Assembly (NCBI GenBank): GCA_001653155.1
Contig: BDEJ01000063.1
Span: 1-38,654, forward strand
DNA length: 38,654 nt
Direction: 5' to 3'
From: Porphyromonadaceae bacterium H1
GTDB taxonomy: Bacteria > Bacteroidota > Bacteroidia > Bacteroidales > Paludibacteraceae
The translations under genes and the position numbers were made by a program. A model generated the notes under the pieces. It had not been told where the DNA came from, ran no database searches, and saw nothing but the letters and a program-made list of their open reading frames with translations. Of this stretch, positions 16,662 through 25,100 are shown piece by piece. The stretch's first letter is position 1. Every line of letters starts with the position of its first letter.

Positions 16662-17918
16662 ATGAAAAAAGTTATTTTTTTAGTACTGGGTATACTAAGC
16701 GTATTTATTCTTACACAGTGTGGTGATGAGCCTAAAAATCAACCGGAGATACCCCAACTGACCATCGACGGTAAAACCGAGCAAAGCATCACCATGGAGG
16801 AGGATGAATTCAAACACATGACCCTCACCGGCAGTGGCGACTACAGCATCGAAGTAGAGGGCGGCAAGCTTACAGCAGATATTAAGGCAGGAAAGCTGGT
16901 CATTACCGCCAAAGAAAAGGGCGAGAGCAAGGTTATCCTTCGCGACAAAAAAAGCAACAATACGGCCACCGTAAATGTAACCGTCAATGCCAAACAAAGC
17001 TACGGTGATACCCGCTTCGTTATTGACGGAGTAGTACAGGATGAAGCGACGATGGACTTGCCCATGTTAGCCATCGGCAAACAAATAGAGCTCAGTTTTC
17101 GGGGAGGAAGCAACTCGTTTATCGCTGAAGTAACAGGAGGCCACGTGACGGCCGAGTTCAAAGGAAGAAAACTGACCATCGCTGCCAAAGCAGTAGGCGA
17201 GGGCCATGTAACGGTTACCGATACCAAAACGCATAGATCAATCAAACTGAAAATTGCCGTATTTAAAGGAAAGGCCGTGGAGAAAGTAGAAATATCCGGG
17301 CCTGAAATACGCTACCTTCAGGTAGGTAAAAGTATCGATTTTGAGGCAACCGTAAAACCGGACGATGCGGCGGTTAAAGACCTGACGTGGAAAGTGTATT
17401 ACCCCTATGAGAGGAAGCTTAAAGACGGGGCGAAGCTCGAACTTATCGAAGGAACGAACAAAGTCAGAGTAACCGGAACGGTCATCGAACAAGAGCGTGA
17501 CTATGCAGACGAACTGCCGCATATTTGGCTCGCTGCCGAACCGAAAGAGAATCCAGATGAAAAAAGAGCCATGACCACCATCTATGTATATCAACCTTTA
17601 GACCGTAATTTAGAGCCCCTAAAAAATTATTTCAGGGTGAAAGAAAATGAAGAAATTAACTACACTTTCGCTCTGTACATTAAAAGACACGAGACTCGGG
17701 GGAGTGTGAAAGCAAGTGAAATACAGAGCGAAGAACTTACGATGGACGGATATTTTTCCCCAATTCCCGTCCAATTCAAAAAATATAACACGGGTGATAT
17801 CCATCGCGTCTATACTATAACGAGCAAAAAACCTAAAAACTGCACTTTCAACATAAAAGTTACGTTTAAATCCGGAGATGTGTTTGAGAAAAAGTTTCAA
17901 ATAGAAATCGTCAAGTGA
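16662..17918 (+). CDS. Putative lipoprotein with Ig-like repeats
   Basis: 418 aa. The N-terminus is a lipoprotein signal (MKKVIFLVLGILSVFILTQCG) with cysteine at position 20; Q at -1 is unusual but the hydrophobic core and Cys are clear. The rest is beta-rich: two related repeats of about 80 residues (around 30-115 and 120-210, each with an FxAEVxGGxxTAxxK-like strand and an AKxxGExxVxxxD-like end) resemble bacterial Ig-like modules, followed by a third Ig-like segment (around 217-300, ISGPEIRYLQVGKSIDF) and an uncharacterised C-terminal domain. Upstream ATG/alternative starts in frame at 16629 would destroy the lipoprotein signal, so ATG 16662 is preferred. Function unknown; probably anchored in the outer membrane. 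No partner gene is evident. Confidence 0.75.
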   Translation: MKKVIFLVLGILSVFILTQCGDEPKNQPEIPQLTIDGKTEQSITMEEDEFKHMTLTGSGDYSIEVEGGKLTADIKAGKLVITAKEKGESKVILRDKKSNNTATVNVTVNAKQSYGDTRFVIDGVVQDEATMDLPMLAIGKQIELSFRGGSNSFIAEVTGGHVTAEFKGRKLTIAAKAVGEGHVTVTDTKTHRSIKLKIAVFKGKAVEKVEISGPEIRYLQVGKSIDFEATVKPDDAAVKDLTWKVYYPYERKLKDGAKLELIEGTNKVRVTGTVIEQERDYADELPHIWLAAEPKENPDEKRAMTTIYVYQPLDRNLEPLKNYFRVKENEEINYTFALYIKRHETRGSVKASEIQSEELTMDGYFSPIPVQFKKYNTGDIHRVYTITSKKPKNCTFNIKVTFKSGDVFEKKFQIEIVK

Positions 17919-17943
17919 GGCTATAACACCCAATGAGAACTTT

Positions 17944-18092
17944 CCCCCTCCTCCCTCCCCTTGAGCGAAAGGGAGAGGGTGGGGAGGGGAATTACGAATT
18001 ACGAATTACGAGTTACGAATTAGCAATTACGAATTATAGTCTCCACCCCTCCGGGCTCCGCCCATCCCCTTAAGCACAAGGCGACACATGGG
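17944..18092 (-). repeat. Second solo copy of the dispersed repeat, with an 8-bp microrepeat
   Basis: The same ends as the copy at 16296 are visible: CTCCCCTTGAGCGAAAGGGAG on the left and CTCCGCCCATCCCCTTAAGC on the right. The middle (about 17991-18036) is a run of imperfect GAATTACG repeats. It follows the lipoprotein gene by about 25 bp. Confidence 0.75.
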
Positions 18093-18139
18093 AAGAGAAA
18101 GTTAAGAAGGCTGTAAAAACAATTCGTAATCACCTCATT

Positions 18140-18361
18140 CCCGCAATTTGCACGAAGCTTCCGTCTGTAGTAGGAAAGCTCCCGCAACTTGCACGAGGCT
18201 TCCGTCTGTAGTAGGAATGCTCCCGCAACTTGCGCGAAGCCTCCGTCTGTAGTAGGAAAGCTCCCACAACTTGCACGAGGCCTCCGTCTGTAGTAGGAAT
18301 GCTCCCGCAACTTGCGCGAAGCTTCCGTCTGTAGTAGGAAAGCTCCCGCAACTTGCGCGAG
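18140..18361. repeat. 41-bp minisatellite, five and a half copies
   Basis: The core CCGTCTGTAGTAGGAA recurs at 18161, 18202, 18243, 18284 and 18325, exactly 41 bp apart, with a partial copy at the right end. Variant positions alternate between copies (AAAGCT/AATGCT, GCACGA/GCGCGA), suggesting expansion by an 82-bp dimer. Each unit holds an imperfect inverted repeat (GCTTCC ... GGAAAGC). All three minus-strand frames stay open across it, but 41 is not a multiple of three and no start or known motif is seen, so I treat it as non-coding. Confidence 0.9.
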
Positions 18362-18400
18362 CAGAAGAATAATACAATAAAAAAAATAGCAGTTTCCTTG

Positions 18401-18430
18401 TTGCATATCTTAAAAAAAAAGCTATCTTGC
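18401..18430 (+). promoter_or_regulatory. Promoter before the unknown gene at 18469
   Basis: TTG at 18401-18403, 19-bp spacer, TATCTTGC at 18423-18430, close to the Bacteroidetes consensus (one base off TATCTTTG). It lies 38 bases before the ATG. Confidence 0.55.
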
Positions 18431-18468
18431 ACCCGAATATGTCTAATAATCATTAAAATTAAGAGATC

Positions 18469-19185
18469 ATGAAAATCAACAGTTCACGCCTCAGCACAAA
18501 AAATCTGGCCGCACTCGTGCAGCGCATCATCGCGCTCTGCCACAGCGGTAAGTATCCCGTAGTAAAAAACCACGCCCTCGTAGCAGCCCTCGAAGAGGAA
18601 TACCAGGCCTACGACGCGGTGTACACCAAGCAGACCACCAGCGGCAAGGGCCCACTGATTGCCTCCGCCGACGAAGCGCGCGACCGGGCATTCGCCTCGC
18701 TGAAAGGCTATCTGAAGGGATACGCCGGCCTGCTGACCCTCCCCAACGCCGCCGATGCCGAACTGCTCTACGGCATTTTCGAGGAGTTCGGGCTCGACAT
18801 CGACCGCCTCAACTATGCCGAAGAAAGTGCGCAGATGCTTAAACTGCTCGAAGCCCTCGAAACGGCCGAGCATCAGACCCGCCTCGAAAAACTGCATGCC
18901 AAAACCGCCTTCGAAGAGCTGAAAGCAGCGCAAATGGCCTTCGAATCGCTCTACGCCGAGCAGACGGCCGCCAACGCCGAGCTGCGCAACCAACCCTCGG
19001 CATCGGGCCTGCGCCGGCGCCTCGAACGGACACTGCGCGCCTTCATCGACCTGCTCGGTGCCATGCGCAACGTCAACGGATGGGAGCTCCTCTACGCCGA
19101 CGTCAACGAAACGGTGAAAGCCGCTACCATAACCTACAAAAACGACCCCAAGAAGAAAGACAAAACGGCCGCCCATGATGAATAA
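18469..19185 (+). CDS. Conserved-looking protein of unknown function
   Basis: 238 aa, soluble, almost entirely helical by composition (Ala, Leu, Glu, Lys rich), with no signal peptide or TM segment. It opens with MKINSSRLSTKNLAALVQRI and ends in a charged tail (DPKKKDKTAAHDE). Segments around 100-165 look like paired amphipathic helices. It resembles the uncharacterised Bacteroidales helical proteins grouped as DUF6261 in my memory, but I am not certain. The codon use is more G/C-rich than in the neighbouring repeat DNA, and it has its own promoter, so it is probably a real gene. The REP element of the transposase unit begins 15 bp after its stop codon. No function is proposed. Confidence 0.7.
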   Translation: MKINSSRLSTKNLAALVQRIIALCHSGKYPVVKNHALVAALEEEYQAYDAVYTKQTTSGKGPLIASADEARDRAFASLKGYLKGYAGLLTLPNAADAELLYGIFEEFGLDIDRLNYAEESAQMLKLLEALETAEHQTRLEKLHAKTAFEELKAAQMAFESLYAEQTAANAELRNQPSASGLRRRLERTLRAFIDLLGAMRNVNGWELLYADVNETVKAATITYKNDPKKKDKTAAHDE

Positions 19186-19199
19186 TAATATAATTCATG

Positions 19200-19259
19200 A
19201 CGTACGGGCGAACCCGCGTGTTCGCCTGATGAAACAGGGCGACCACAAGGGGTCGCCCC
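19200..19259. repeat. REP pair (BIME-like) upstream of the RAYT gene
   Basis: Two hairpins: GGCGAAC/GTTCGCC (19207-19213 with 19220-19226) and GGGCGACC/GGTCGCCC (19237-19244 with 19251-19258), joined by TGATGAAACA. The first 27 bases (19200-19226) recur with one mismatch at 19931-19957, on the other side of the transposase gene. Confidence 0.85.
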
Positions 19260-19272
19260 AACACATAAAAAT

Positions 19273-19965
19273 ATGACCGTAAATACAAAATATAATCCCG
19301 ACAAACATCACCGCCGTTCGATACGTCTGTGCGGATACGATTATGCACAGGAAGGACTGTATTTTGTTACCATTTGTTGTCAGGACAGGGTGTGTTTGTT
19401 CGGCGAAATCGTCAACGGCGAAATGGCGTTGAACGATGCGGGACGGATGGTTGAACAATGTTGGTTGGCAATGCCGGAGCGTTATCAAAATGTGATTTTA
19501 CACGAATATGTCGTAATGCCGAACCATTTCCACGCAATTTTACAAATTGACACCGTAGGGGCAACCCTTGTGGTTGCCCCTGATGAAATGGTTGCCCCTG
19601 ATGAAATGGTCGCCCCTGATGAAATGGTTGCCCCTGATGAAATGGTTGCCCCTGATGAAATGGTTGCCCCTGATGAAATGGTTGCCCCTGATGAAATAGG
19701 GCGACCACAAGGGTCGCCCCTACGGGGGAAAACCGTTGGGCAAATGGTTGGTGCGTTTAAATCCATTACCACCAACGAATACATTCGCGGGGTCGAAAAA
19801 TACGATTGGATACCCTTCAATCGAAAATTGTGGCAACGCAATTATTACGAACACATCATCCGCAATGCCGAATCGTACGCAAACATTGCGGAATACATTA
19901 CCAACAACCCTGCCGCTTGGCAGAATGATAACGTACGGGCGAACCCACGTGTTCGCCCCGAATAA
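19273..19965 (+). CDS. REP-associated tyrosine transposase (IS200-like, Y1_Tnp)
   Basis: 230-aa single-strand HUH transposase of the RAYT/TnpA_REP group, which is thought to process and spread REP sequences. The HUH motif is HFH in MPNHFHAIL (H85, H87); the catalytic tyrosine is Y191 or Y192 in LWQRNYYEHIIRN. The N-terminal HHRRSIRLCGYDY and YFVTICCQDR blocks are typical. Between the HUH and the tyrosine, residues about 95-155 are an insert encoded by REP palindromes and 18-bp repeats, giving seven copies of VAPDE(M/I); without it the protein would be about 175 aa, the normal size. The last nine residues (RANPRVRPE) are encoded by the downstream REP. The reading frame is intact throughout, so the enzyme may be active. 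ATG 19273 follows the upstream REP by 13 bp. Confidence 0.9.
   Translation: MTVNTKYNPDKHHRRSIRLCGYDYAQEGLYFVTICCQDRVCLFGEIVNGEMALNDAGRMVEQCWLAMPERYQNVILHEYVVMPNHFHAILQIDTVGATLVVAPDEMVAPDEMVAPDEMVAPDEMVAPDEMVAPDEMVAPDEIGRPQGSPLRGKTVGQMVGAFKSITTNEYIRGVEKYDWIPFNRKLWQRNYYEHIIRNAESYANIAEYITNNPAAWQNDNVRANPRVRPE
19558..19720. repeat. REP array inside the RAYT coding sequence
   Basis: A hairpin GGGGCAACC/GGTTGCCCC (19558-19580) is followed by six 18-bp units of TGATGAAATGGTTGCCCC (19581-19688, one variant), a partial seventh, and a second hairpin GGGCGACC/GGTCGCCC (19699-19719). The layout hairpin - TGATGAAA - hairpin is the same as in the upstream REP pair, with the linker amplified. Its period is a multiple of three, so the frame is kept. 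Confidence 0.92.
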
Positions 19966-20000
19966 AACGGGATGTTGGGGCGAACCCACGTGTTCGCCCC
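19931..20000. repeat. REP pair downstream of the RAYT gene
   Basis: Two hairpins of the same type: GGGCGAAC/GTTCGCCC at 19937-19958 (overlapping the end of the transposase gene) and GGGGCGAAC/GTTCGCCCC at 19977-20000, joined by a linker ending AATAAAACGGGATGTT. The ~60 bp after the second hairpin are nearly identical to those after the REP at 22023. Confidence 0.9.
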
Positions 20001-20064
20001 TACGCACCCAAACCAACGAAACAACAAACAAAATATCAATAATCAAATTTAAAATTCACTGAAA

Positions 20065-22014
20065 ATGAAAAACGTATTACAACGAACACTGACGACCCTC
20101 GCCCTCATCGTGGCGATGATGACCGCTGCCGCCACCGTGAAGGCACAGCAGGTAAACATGAGCAAATACATCACCTTAGACGTGCAGAGCGGACAGCAGA
20201 TAAAGCTCAACTTTAAGGCAGCCGCCCCAAATACCCCCGTACGTATCGTCAGCGGCTCCAATACTCAGGATATCACAGTCGGTACCTCATGGTACGACGG
20301 TAATACCCCCGGCCCCAGTAACTTTACTGTTACCTCCGACGGCACTACCATGACCGTATACGGCAATATTACCGGATTTGACTGCTTCTACAACCAAGAC
20401 AGGCTCGCGGCTATCGATGTAAGCAACAATACGGAGTTAAAAGAATTGATTTGCAGTGGCAACAGCATTAGCTCCTTAGATGTAAGCAAGAATACGAAGT
20501 TGGAAAAATTGAAATGCAGCTTCAACAAGTTTAGCTCCATCGATGTAAGCAAGAATACGGAGTTGAAACTATTGGAATGCACCGACAGCAATTTAACCTC
20601 CATCGACCTAAGCAAGAATACGGAGTTGGAAGATTTGGAGTTATACTACAACAAGCTTAGCTCCTTAGAAGTAAGCAACAATAGGAAGTTGAAATTCTTG
20701 AGGTGCGACGCAAACCGGCTTACTTCCTTAGATGTAAGTAAGAATACGGAGTTGGTAAAATTGGTTTGCAGATACAACAAGCTTATCTCATTAGATGTAA
20801 GCAAGAATACGGAGTTGGGAAGATTGGATTGCTCCAACAACAATCTTAGCTCCTTAGATGTAAGCAACAATCCGAAGTTGGAAGATTTGTATTGCTACCA
20901 CAACTCCTTCAGCACCGTTGCCCTCGACCGCCTCTACTGCTCCCTGCCCGACAACAAAGGGTCTTCAATCAACGCAGCTATCTATCCGGCATATAACTAC
21001 TACGACCCGCAGCATGACGTCGTACTGGCTTCGTCCGGTAAGATAGCCACCGACAAAAACTGGTATGTGTTGTATGGTGGCCTGAGCTCTCTCAGCATCC
21101 ACACCACCGGCACAAGAACCTGCGGTCAACTGCCGACTTTAGTCCGCTACGGCATCCGGGTAGCCGGCACCGAGCTTAGCTCCGACAATAAAGACGCTAT
21201 CGACAACGCCAACTTCCCTCGCCTTAGTATTTCGCGCGGCTCCATCACCTTCGACCACGCCACCAAAACCCTTACGCTCCGCAACCTAAAAGCCGAAGTA
21301 AACGAGGCTACTTTCTTGGACTTTATCAGCCTCGAGGGGGGGTACAAGATACACCTTGTGGGTAGCAACGAGATACAGGTATCCGGTAATGGCTACAGTG
21401 GTATCGAACTGTATAATAACCTTACTATAACAGGTTCTTCGGAATCTTCGCTAAAAATCGAATCTCAAATTCCTGTTTTTGTGGATATACAAAGCACACT
21501 TACCATCAAAAATGCGACTGTGGAACTCTTCTCTTCCGGGAATTATGGTATTACAGGGCGTTATGGCGACGACGGCGAAAAACTCATTATCGACAACTCC
21601 ACCGTAAAAGCCTTCGGAGCGAAGGGTTCAATTGCCTACTTGGAGGATATCACCCTTAAAAGCTGCCATATAGCCGCCCCCGCCGGAGCAGCCATAGCTA
21701 CCAACGGAAGCAAAGGAAAGGCAGTGATGAAAAACGGACAGGTAGTAAAAGAGCAGGTAGTGATACAGCCCGACGGCACCGGCATCGACAATCCGCTCGC
21801 CGCCGCCCTTACACTCTATCCCAACCCGGTGGAGAGCATCCTGCACATAGAGGCAGAGGGCGAAGTCCGCAGCATACGTATATATAATACCTATGGCACG
21901 GAGGTAGCCACCGCCACCAAGCAAATCGACCTCTCTCACCTGCCCGCCGGCGTCTATGCCCTTCGTGTAGAGACCGAGCGAGGTGTCGCCACGCAACGCG
22001 TAGTGAAGAAATAA
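20065..22014 (+). CDS. T9SS cargo protein with leucine-rich repeats and beta-helix-like domain
   Basis: 649 aa. Signal peptide 1-28 (ending ATVKAQ). A short N-terminal beta domain (about 32-112, ITLDVQSGQQIKLNFKA) leads into eight 21-residue leucine-rich repeats (about 113-280; consensus LxSLDVSKNTELxxLxCxxNx), internalin-like as in Porphyromonas InlJ. After a linker, residues about 362-570 form a repeat domain (YGIRVAG, SRGSITFDHATKTLTL, LTIKNATVEL) that looks like a right-handed beta-helix or carbohydrate-binding fold. Residues about 573-649 are a type A T9SS sorting domain (TLYPNPVES ... GVYALRVET ... QRVVKK), so export to the surface through T9SS is expected. The second half is almost identical in DNA to that of the gene at 26880. 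Ligand unknown; adhesion is plausible. Confidence 0.9.
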   Translation: MKNVLQRTLTTLALIVAMMTAAATVKAQQVNMSKYITLDVQSGQQIKLNFKAAAPNTPVRIVSGSNTQDITVGTSWYDGNTPGPSNFTVTSDGTTMTVYGNITGFDCFYNQDRLAAIDVSNNTELKELICSGNSISSLDVSKNTKLEKLKCSFNKFSSIDVSKNTELKLLECTDSNLTSIDLSKNTELEDLELYYNKLSSLEVSNNRKLKFLRCDANRLTSLDVSKNTELVKLVCRYNKLISLDVSKNTELGRLDCSNNNLSSLDVSNNPKLEDLYCYHNSFSTVALDRLYCSLPDNKGSSINAAIYPAYNYYDPQHDVVLASSGKIATDKNWYVLYGGLSSLSIHTTGTRTCGQLPTLVRYGIRVAGTELSSDNKDAIDNANFPRLSISRGSITFDHATKTLTLRNLKAEVNEATFLDFISLEGGYKIHLVGSNEIQVSGNGYSGIELYNNLTITGSSESSLKIESQIPVFVDIQSTLTIKNATVELFSSGNYGITGRYGDDGEKLIIDNSTVKAFGAKGSIAYLEDITLKSCHIAAPAGAAIATNGSKGKAVMKNGQVVKEQVVIQPDGTGIDNPLAAALTLYPNPVESILHIEAEGEVRSIRIYNTYGTEVATATKQIDLSHLPAGVYALRVETERGVATQRVVKK

Positions 22015-22022
22015 TAATTGTT

Positions 22023-22064
22023 GGGGCGAACCCACGTGTTGGAGCGAACCCACGTGTTCGCCCC
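22023..22064. repeat. REP after the first T9SS gene (partly duplicated)
   Basis: GGGGCGAACCCACGTGTTGGA followed at once by a second copy ending in GTTCGCCCC, so half of the REP is duplicated in tandem. It starts eight bases after the stop codon. The stem may act as a terminator or protect the 3' end of the mRNA. Confidence 0.85.
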
Positions 22065-22128
22065 TACGCACCCAAACCAACGAAACAACAAACAAAATAT
22101 CAATAATCAAATTTAAAATTCAATGAAA

Positions 22129-25100
22129 ATGAAAAACGTATTACAACGAACAATGACGACCATCGCCCTCATCGTGGCGATGATGACCGCTGCCGCCACC
22201 GTGCAGGCACAGAATGTAGAGTATTACAACCTCTGGGTAGGAAGAAAACAGGTAACCTCCGAAAACTGCACCAACATCTCGGCTTCGGGAGGATTCAAGT
22301 GGGTGACGAGCGGCAAAGCAAGCTACGACCCCAATACCAAAACCCTCATACTAGAAAACGCCAAGATAGAATTTAATATTGAGTCTTATATCGACAACCT
22401 TAAAATCCTAGTGTATGGCATGCGTTGTAGCGTGGATTGGGACATCATATTCCATAGAAAGGGAGCGATTATTCAAGGAGACGGAAAGTTGCTTGTGAAA
22501 AGAGGGATTGTAGCCGACGATGATCTTCGTATTGAGAAACTGCCGAATCGTCATTTTACGGTTGACGTCAGAGGCCATGATTTCTCTGGTCGGTACATGG
22601 GTCTTAAGGCAAACTATCTCAGGATAAGCGGTACCACCGTAAACTTAGATGTTAATGTGCCTAGCGGATTCAAAAAAGGATTAGGTGTATTATCAACCAA
22701 CAGCCTAGAGCTCAATGACTGCGGCTTAAAGTCGCCTAAGGAAGCTTTCTTTGATTTCACTTTGGGCACTATAGTCAACAAAAAAGGCAATCCGTTAAAA
22801 AGAGTAACCTTTGCCCCCGGCGGATCCAAGTTTCCCTCCACCTCCTACATTCCGCTGGCTATTAACGGCGTGCAGGTAACGCCCGACAACTGCAGCAACA
22901 TCACCGGACCCGGTATCTCAGGCTCGGTAAGTTTCGACCCCAGCGGCAACACCCTTACCCTGCGCAATGCCACTATCGACTTTACCAATTATTCGACATC
23001 TCTTGATCTTAACCCTTTCACTGATTTTGGCAATAATTATTCCATACATTGCATCAAAACAGCGCTATACCAATTAAGGATAAATATCGAGGGAGTTTGT
23101 AATATAGTTTCAGACGGAAATCGACACACAAATAATATCTTCTTCTACGAACCTATTAGTGGTATAAGTGCATGGGGCAACGTAAGAATTAATACCGCCG
23201 CCGGCGCCACACTCAATATAAAGAACTTTGTGGCAGGCATTAGTCTCACAGGTGTTGGGCGAGCCCTCGAAACATTCGGTGACGGCACGATCAATATCGA
23301 ATCAAAATCTCGCAATAATTCTAAGGTGGCGACAGGCATTCTGCTCCGCCACGACAACCGCCTAAGCATAGGGTCTAACCTCAATATCAAAAACAGAGAC
23401 AGCCAAGCAGTAGGCATTAGAGGAGATAAAACATACAAATGGGATGAGGAGGGGTACGGGTTTAGCGAGGGAAGTTCGTATCATGATAACGAAGCAGAAA
23501 TCTTCATGAATATAAGCGCTCATCATGTCATTACCATAGATGCCGGTAATCGACTTGCTGTCGAGAGACTCGGCAAACTCTCTCTGCGTGGCAGATATAT
23601 GACAGACCCCATCGGCGGTAAATTATCACCATGGGGGACGATAATAGATATTAACGGAAAGGACGCCAACAAAGTGCGTATTACAGGCGGCTACGATATA
23701 AAAAAATACGAGCTCTATATAAACGGCACACAGATAGACGATAACAATTGCCGCGACCTCAGAATGATACCCGGCGTAACGGTTGGCTCAGGCGACTTAG
23801 CATGCTACCGCCCCGGCAGCAAGACACTGCATCTCGCAAATACCGGCATGGAATCAGAACAACACTCCTGTATCCACAACAAAGGCATCGACAACTTAGA
23901 GATATTTTTTAAGGGCAAAAACTATATCTCAGCGACTGGCAAATACCGTTCCGGTATACTTCTCGAAGCCCCTACCGTCATCTCCGGCAGCTCTCATGAA
24001 GATTTTCTAAAAATCAAAGGCAAGTCGGAAGGTATTTATGTTGATGCTACCACCCTCACCATCAAACCAAACACCCAAGTACATACCAAAGGAGTCAACG
24101 GCATAACAGGCAGCCCGGGCGGCGATAAATCAGTCCTTGTGGTGGAAGCCGGCAAATACCGCTCTTTGCATGCAGAGGGTACCTACAACGCCATTACCGA
24201 AATGCGCAGGGTATCCCTCGAAGCGGGTGCGGGCTTTATCGAACCCGCGGGAACGGTATGGAACGAGTGGGAAAATGGCTTGACAGATGTGAGGGGCGCA
24301 TTCGTTAAGCGTGCTGTAGTAGGTCCCGTTACCGACTTCGGGCTGGTTATCGGGCATACACGCCTCCACTCGAGCAACTACTACGCCCTGAACCTCTTCC
24401 CCAGAGTGCATGGAGACGTATCCTACAACCCCGCCACCAATACCCTCCACTTGAAAAACGGCCAGATCAGCTTGGAAGAATGCGGTGTCAGAAGCGAGAA
24501 GGATGATTTGAAGATAAATATCGAAGGCGACTTCGATATCTATGCACACCGGGAGCCGGCGCTCTTTATCGGCGGGAAGGCTACCGTGTCGGGCAAAGGC
24601 ACGCTCGTCCTGAAGAGCGGCGAGGAAGCGGATGCGGCGGGCGTTGTCATCGGAAAAAATGCTAAGCTCTTCCTCGAAGGCGACTGCAACGTCAAGGTAG
24701 AAAGTTTATCAGAAAATGCGAAAGGGATTACCGGCTACAATAATGGCAACAGCGGGGAGATGCTCTCCATACGCAAAGCCACGCTACACGCCAAAGGAAA
24801 AGCGGGCTCTATCGGCGGCTTGACGCTCGACCTCGCCTCCGACCGTTCGGTGCTGGCACCGGTAGGTGCCGTGTGGAATAAGGAGAAAAAAGCCGTAGTC
24901 GATGCACAGGGCAAAATCGTTACCGAGCAGGTAACCATCGGCAAGACAGGCACCAGCAGCATCGGCGAAGTATCCGCCGTCGCCCTTACGCTCTACCCCA
25001 ACCCGGTGGAGAGCATCCTGCACATAGAGGCAGAGGGCGAAGTCCGCAGCATACGTATATATAATATCTATGGCACGGAGGTAGCCACCGCCACCGCCAC

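Larger units (their letters stand above)
19200..19957 (+). mobile_element. RAYT-REP unit bounded by 27-bp direct repeats
   Basis: The transposase gene is enclosed by two 27-bp direct repeats (19200-19226 and 19931-19957, one mismatch), each carrying a REP palindrome. This may be the boundary of a mobilisable unit, or simply two independently inserted REPs. Only the repeats and the enzyme are seen; no target duplication can be demonstrated. Confidence 0.55.

Noticed and set aside
18140-18361. CRISPR array
   Set aside because: The 41-bp units follow each other with no unique spacers, and no cas gene is near.
18020-18453. Three overlapping minus-strand open frames with repeated Tyr-Arg-Arg motifs
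   Set aside because: They are three readings of the 41-bp minisatellite; no start signal, no homology, and frame shifts between copies.
19581-19698. CRISPR or phase-variation tract
   Set aside because: The 18-bp units are contiguous and in frame; change in number would not shift the frame, so it is not a simple on/off switch.
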